Of a stretch of DNA of 64,000 nucleotides, positions 60,076 through 64,000 are shown piece after piece (the first letter of the stretch is position 1; each line of letters opens with the position of its first letter). A program made the position numbers and the translations under genes. The DNA is from Ehretia macrophylla (taxonomy: Eukaryota; Streptophyta; Magnoliopsida; Boraginales; Ehretiaceae). The notes beneath the pieces are model-generated. The model was not told where the DNA came from. It saw nothing but the letters and a program-made list of their open reading frames with translations, and made no database searches. The stretch lies in assembly GCA_037974665.1 (NCBI GenBank), contig CM075780.1, positions 55,717,594-55,781,593 of the forward strand, read 5' to 3'.

Positions 60076-60760
60076 CTAATTGTCACGTTCCGAGCTCAAA
60101 ATTCTAGACTTGCGAGCAAGATTAGTGATGCAGATCTAAAAAATAAACACTTTGGGTTTTTTTTTACTGTTCTAAAATGGTTAACTCAAGTAATTCTTTA
60201 TATCCACAAATTCACTTAAAACTAGTTAGATACATTGTCTATCACTGAATGAGATATACACACATATTCCCTTAAGGACTTGACGTCCTTTTCAGGGGCA
60301 CATACAATCAGAATCAACCAAATAGTGTAGGATTCTAAACACTCACTTATAAACTACTCAAATACACTATCTCTCACTAATGTAAGATATTACATACACC
60401 TCCTTAAGGACCTGATATCCTCGTTAGGGACACACACACTCAAGACTACCAGGTAGTGAATGATTCTAAAGGTGGTTTTCACTGCCTTCTTGGTGTAGCG
60501 TTTTGTCTCGTATGATACTTAATTCCTTCATGGGTTAGTGACCGACTTTAAATACTATCTTATCATGCCCCAACCCCAAACCATAGACCTTTGAGCGAGA
60601 CTAGTATTGTAAATATAATAAATAATTACTTGAGCTTTTTTTCTACTAGCTCAAAATAGTTAACTCAAATTATTTTTTATACCCACAACATTCACTTATA
60701 AACCACTTAAATAACTATCTCCTACCAGTGTAAAATATTACACTAACGAAGAGTCAATAA
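60076..60760. repeat. Repeated LTR-like fragments
   Basis: A unit of about 135 bp (CACTTA...ACTA(G/C)T..., TTAAGGAC(T/C)TGA...ATTCTAA) occurs from about 60206 and from about 60341, with a third partial copy near 60690. The start of the block (TGTCACGTTCCGAGCTCAA) is like a gypsy LTR edge, and a diverged relative (CATGCCCCAACCCC) follows near 60565. I see no complete element. Confidence 0.5.
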
Positions 60761-60835
60761 TGGAGAATAGAAAGACAAATCTAGGCTAATAAAGGTTTTG
60801 TAATCATTTGCATAGTCTTAGAGCTAGCCACCTCG

Positions 60836-61041
60836 TATATAAAACCCAAACCTGCCTTCTAGCTTTTCATTTCTACTGATCTTTAGAGCTCCAATCAATT
60901 AGAGACAAGCAATAGAAGACACACGTTAATTGAGCAAGAGTGTGGCTTCGCAAAACCTTTATTTGCAGTTTTGGAGATCATTTTAGCTACGATTAGAATC
61001 GAACAATGGAGGCGGAGGCAAAAGACAGTGGGACTTGAGGA
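60836..61041 (+). other. Orphan TATA box, leader and ATG cut off by a copia insertion
   Basis: TATATAAAA at 60836-60844 is followed by a CT-rich putative start region. An ATG in excellent context (GAACAATGG) lies at 61006 and opens MEAEAKDSGT before a stop. The copia LTR begins at 61090. It could be the promoter and first exon of a displaced gene, or chance. Confidence 0.25.
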
Positions 61042-61089
61042 TTTTAGCGACTATTCAGATAGGTTAGCAAGCTAACTTTAGCTAATAAT

Positions 61090-61705
61090 TGTTGGACAAA
61101 TTAAAATGAGAGAAGTGCTGTAAATATAAATACAAGATGTGCAATAAAGATTAAAATAACAGAATATAAAATTAACAATATTAAAATTTAAGGATGTAGA
61201 AATAAACCAAATACAGATGATATCGAGGCTCGAGTTAGATTCGATGTCCTTAAGACTTTAACGTCCCGCTACGGTGCTTCCGGTTGATTAACGCAAGTCT
61301 CCCATGATACAATGATATTTTCTTCGTAGTAGGAGCACACCAAACTACGAAACTATTGAACTGAATATAACAAACTCTCTCTATTGGACATAATGATAAA
61401 ATGAAATTATTTGTTCTGCTTGTTCAATTTTTCGTTCTTGTTCTTCTCTATTTCAGCTAACATACACAACTATTTATAGCCAATTCTTAATGGGAGTTAT
61501 CATTGCCAAAATATTCTGATAGAATAAAATATTATAAATTAGCTCAAATATTCACACAACCATGTTACTCAAATTTGATAAAGTCTGCAGCACATGGACA
61601 AGGAATATATATTGCACAGAAAAATATGCAAGCATGCCCAAACAAAGTTGTTCCACTAATCTTTAATTAATAATTTCCATTCACAAAGCACTAAAAATTC
61701 TTACA
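61090..61705 (-). repeat. 3' LTR of the Ty1-copia element
   Basis: 616 bp, TGTTGGACAAATT...ATTCTTACA on the plus strand. The element-strand TATA box GCTATAAATA lies at 61471-61480. The purine tract GTGGGGGAT (61707-61715 on the minus strand) adjoins it. The putative target base set ATAAT (61085-61089) cannot be paired because the other LTR is outside the window. Confidence 0.8.
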
Positions 61706-62284
61706 ATCCCCCACATGAATGGAAATTAACAATACATAATGAAACGATAAAAAATAGACACTAGAGAGAGTTTGAAAGATTGATACTGCTTCCGGATAGG
61801 TAGCTTTTGGCCTTGAACCTTCCGTAGTGAGAACTATCGGATTTACTTGCTAACCAGTGAACGCGATGTCTTGAACTGTTCAGCTTTTGTGTAAACCAAG
61901 ACAATAGAACTCACACAACATCCTCTTAACCATACTTCAGTTCTCACGGTTGTGTTCATTTTGGCCCTGAACAACTCCCAGTTTCATGAGTACTCTAGAG
62001 AATTCAGCCTTAGAGATTCTCGTAGGAGCGGCCCACTCCCTACTCACATAGGTGATCACTTATTAAGAATAATCTTGTAATACCCCACTTGGATTTTCCA
62101 AGATATAAGTATCATTAAAAGCATAGCTTATCCTAAACCACATGCAGGCAGCACTGTCTGCTCATCATAAGAATAGGTGGGAGTATTACCCCCACAGTGC
62201 TCTCGATGAATCATTCATAGCTCAGTTTTTCCCTTTGAACCTACTTCCAGGGATCTCCTGTCACGTAGGTAGGGTTTTCCACTA
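61706..62284 (-). other. 3' untranslated region of the copia element
   Basis: Non-coding sequence between the end of the RNase H frame (about 62284) and the purine tract. No extra ORF recognised. Confidence 0.6.
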
Positions 62285-64000
62285 TGATGACTCTTTAGTC
62301 ATAGGCTTTAGACCCATTCCCCTCGACGATTTGTAAACTTGCTCTATGTTCAAACCTTTAGTAAGCGGATCCGCAATGTTATCTTTTGACTTTATGTAGT
62401 CAATTGAGATAACCCCATTAGAGAGCAATTGTTTGACGGTATTATGTCTACGACGTATATGTCTAGACTTACTGTTGTACATGCTACTCTGTGCCCTTCC
62501 AATAGCAGATTGACTATCGCAGTGTATGCAGATAGCTGACACAGGTTTGGGCCAGTTTGGAATATCCTCTAAGAACTGTCAAAGCCATTCGGCTTCCTCT
62601 GCAGCTTTATCCAAAGCTATAAACTCAGATTCCATTGTGGATTTGGCTATACATGTTTGCTTAGTGGATTTTCAAGAGACGGCTGCTCCTCCTAAAGTAA
62701 AAATGTATCCACTCGTGGATTTGGAGTCATTAGTATCCGATATCCAGTTGACATCACTATATCCCTCTAGTACAGCTGGATATCGAGTATAGTGCAGCCC
62801 AAAGTTCAATGTATATCTCAGATACCTTAGAACTCTTATTATAGCTACCCAATGGTCTTTTCCTGAATTGCTCGTATACCTGCTCAATTTGCTCACAGTT
62901 AATGCTATATCGGGTCTCGTGCAATTCATAATGTACATCAAACTACCAATAATCCTTGAATACTCTAATTGAAATATTCCTTCACCAGTATTTTTTGTAA
63001 GATGTACATTTGCATCTATAGGTGTCTTCGCGAGACTAGCATCATTTTTATTAAACTTGTCCAGTACTTTCTCTATATAATGGGACTGAGACAAGATTAG
63101 TCCGTCAGATGTTCTAGTAATTTTAATACCCAGAATCACATCTGCCATACCCATATCCTTCATATCAAAGTTACTGGATAACATCTTCTTGGTAGACTTA
63201 ATGACACTATCATTGCTCCCGATAATAAGCATATCGTCTACATAGAGACAAACAATGACATATTCTTGACCCGTGCCTTTTACATAGACACACTTGTCAC
63301 ATTCATTAATCCTAAAGCCATTTGACAACATGACTTTATCAAATTTCTCATGCCATTGTTTAGGCGCCTGTTTTAGTCCATAAAGGGATTTTACAAGCTT
63401 ACAAACCTTTTTCCCTTTCTCAGGAACTACAAACCCTTCAGGTTGTTCCATGTAGATCTCTTCATCTAGATCTCCATTTAAGAATGCTGTTTTTACATCC
63501 ATTTGATGTATCTCAAGATTATTGATAGTTGCGATAGCTATCAACATCCGTATGGATGTAATTCTCGTGACTGGTGAATATGTATCAAAAAAATCAAGAC
63601 CTTCTTTTTGTCTATATCCCTTAATGACAAGTCTGGCCTTGTATTTTTCTATTGATCCATTAGCCTTCAACTTCATCTTAAAAATCCATTTACACCCTAA
63701 AGGTTTATTTCCAGGAGGAAGATCTACTAATTCCCATGTATGATTTTGCATGATGGATTCAATTTCACTGTTTACTGCCTCTCTCCATAAAGGAGCTTCA
63801 GGAGTAGACATTGCCTCATTAAAAGTGTGAGGCTCATTTTCTAACAAATATGTTAGAAAATCTGGACCGAAAGACCTAGATGTTCTAGCCCTCTTGCTAC
63901 CTCTTGGTTCATCTTCAATATCTTTAGATATAGCCTCATCATCTATATCTAATTTTTGACTCTCATCATATGTTCTTTTCGTAGAACTTGATTTTTGCTT
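62282..64000 (-). pseudogene. Copia Pol: reverse transcriptase and RNase H, two nonsense changes visible
   Basis: The frame enters from the right edge. [20 protein letters not shown] opens the RT, followed by [43 protein letters not shown] and [16 protein letters not shown]. The catalytic box is [11 protein letters not shown]. RNase H follows ([20 protein letters not shown]), then a stop just before KSTKQTCIAKSTMESEFIAL at about 62670. A second stop comes at EEAEWL at about 62580, and the end is SRHIRRRHNTVKQLLSNG...DPLTKGL (62282-62542). The RT itself is uninterrupted and its YVDD is intact. The stops lie only in RNase H, so the copy is probably recently inactivated. Integrase and Gag are outside the window. 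Confidence 0.9.

Larger units (their letters stand above)
61090..64000 (-). mobile_element. Ty1-copia retrotransposon, 3' half
   Basis: LTR, purine tract, and RNase H and RT coding sequence in the order expected for Ty1-copia read right to left. It runs off the right edge of the window. A 391-codon open RT stretch and clean LTR signals make it the youngest-looking large element here. Confidence 0.85.

Noticed and set aside
62142..62336. Plus-strand ORFs opposite the copia Pol (also 62526-62792 and 63522-63743)
   Set aside because: They are shadows of the clear minus-strand RT/RNase H reading frame.

Overview
This window is nuclear DNA from a flowering plant, very probably a eudicot. It holds two intron-rich plant genes with canonical GT..AG splice sites, one nuclear tRNA gene, and many nested plant LTR retrotransposons, LINEs and small inverted-repeat DNA transposons. 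I cannot name the species from sequence alone. All homology calls come from reading translations and motifs; no search was run.

Layout. 1-4960: the 5' half of a minus-strand chromovirus (Tekay/Del-like Ty3-gypsy) element with its 2.4 kb LTR. 4961-10000: mostly non-coding, with an unidentified decayed coding relic, a non-autonomous hAT element and a truncated LINE. 10411-19545: a complete 11-exon gene for a UDP-galactose/UDP-glucose transporter of the UTR5 type (344 aa). Its intron 4 carries LINE debris, and its intron 5 carries a Mutator-like element with a hAT element inside it. 20234-21605: small DNA elements, a tandem duplication and a minus-strand tRNA-His(GUG) gene.

21800-47178 is one old L1-type LINE split at 22454-45007 by a Tat-lineage Ty3-gypsy element on the minus strand. 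The Tat element has LTRs, a TGGCGCC-type primer site, gag, protease, RT, two RNase H domains and integrase. Its 3' region has 105-bp tandem repeats and an antisense ORF with its own TATA box and probable introns. The Tat element was in turn hit by at least five LTR insertions, four with recognisable target duplications. One of these solo LTRs holds a Mutator-type fold-back element, so nesting reaches four levels.

47179-51948 is a rearranged minus-strand copia relic. 52699-54780 holds two further inverted-repeat elements, the second only about 140 bp upstream of the next gene. 54924-59552: a complete 10-exon RAD51D gene (319 aa), with an RTE-type LINE tail in intron 7. 59553-61089 holds repeated LTR-like fragments and an orphan TATA box plus ATG. 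61090-64000 is the 3' half of a fairly young Ty1-copia element on the minus strand, which runs off the window.

The two host genes have unrelated jobs: nucleotide-sugar import into the secretory pathway, and homologous recombination repair. Both lie on the plus strand, and I see no functional link between them. Nothing here is convincingly a new biological system. The most unusual item is the antisense, apparently intron-containing ORF in the Tat element.
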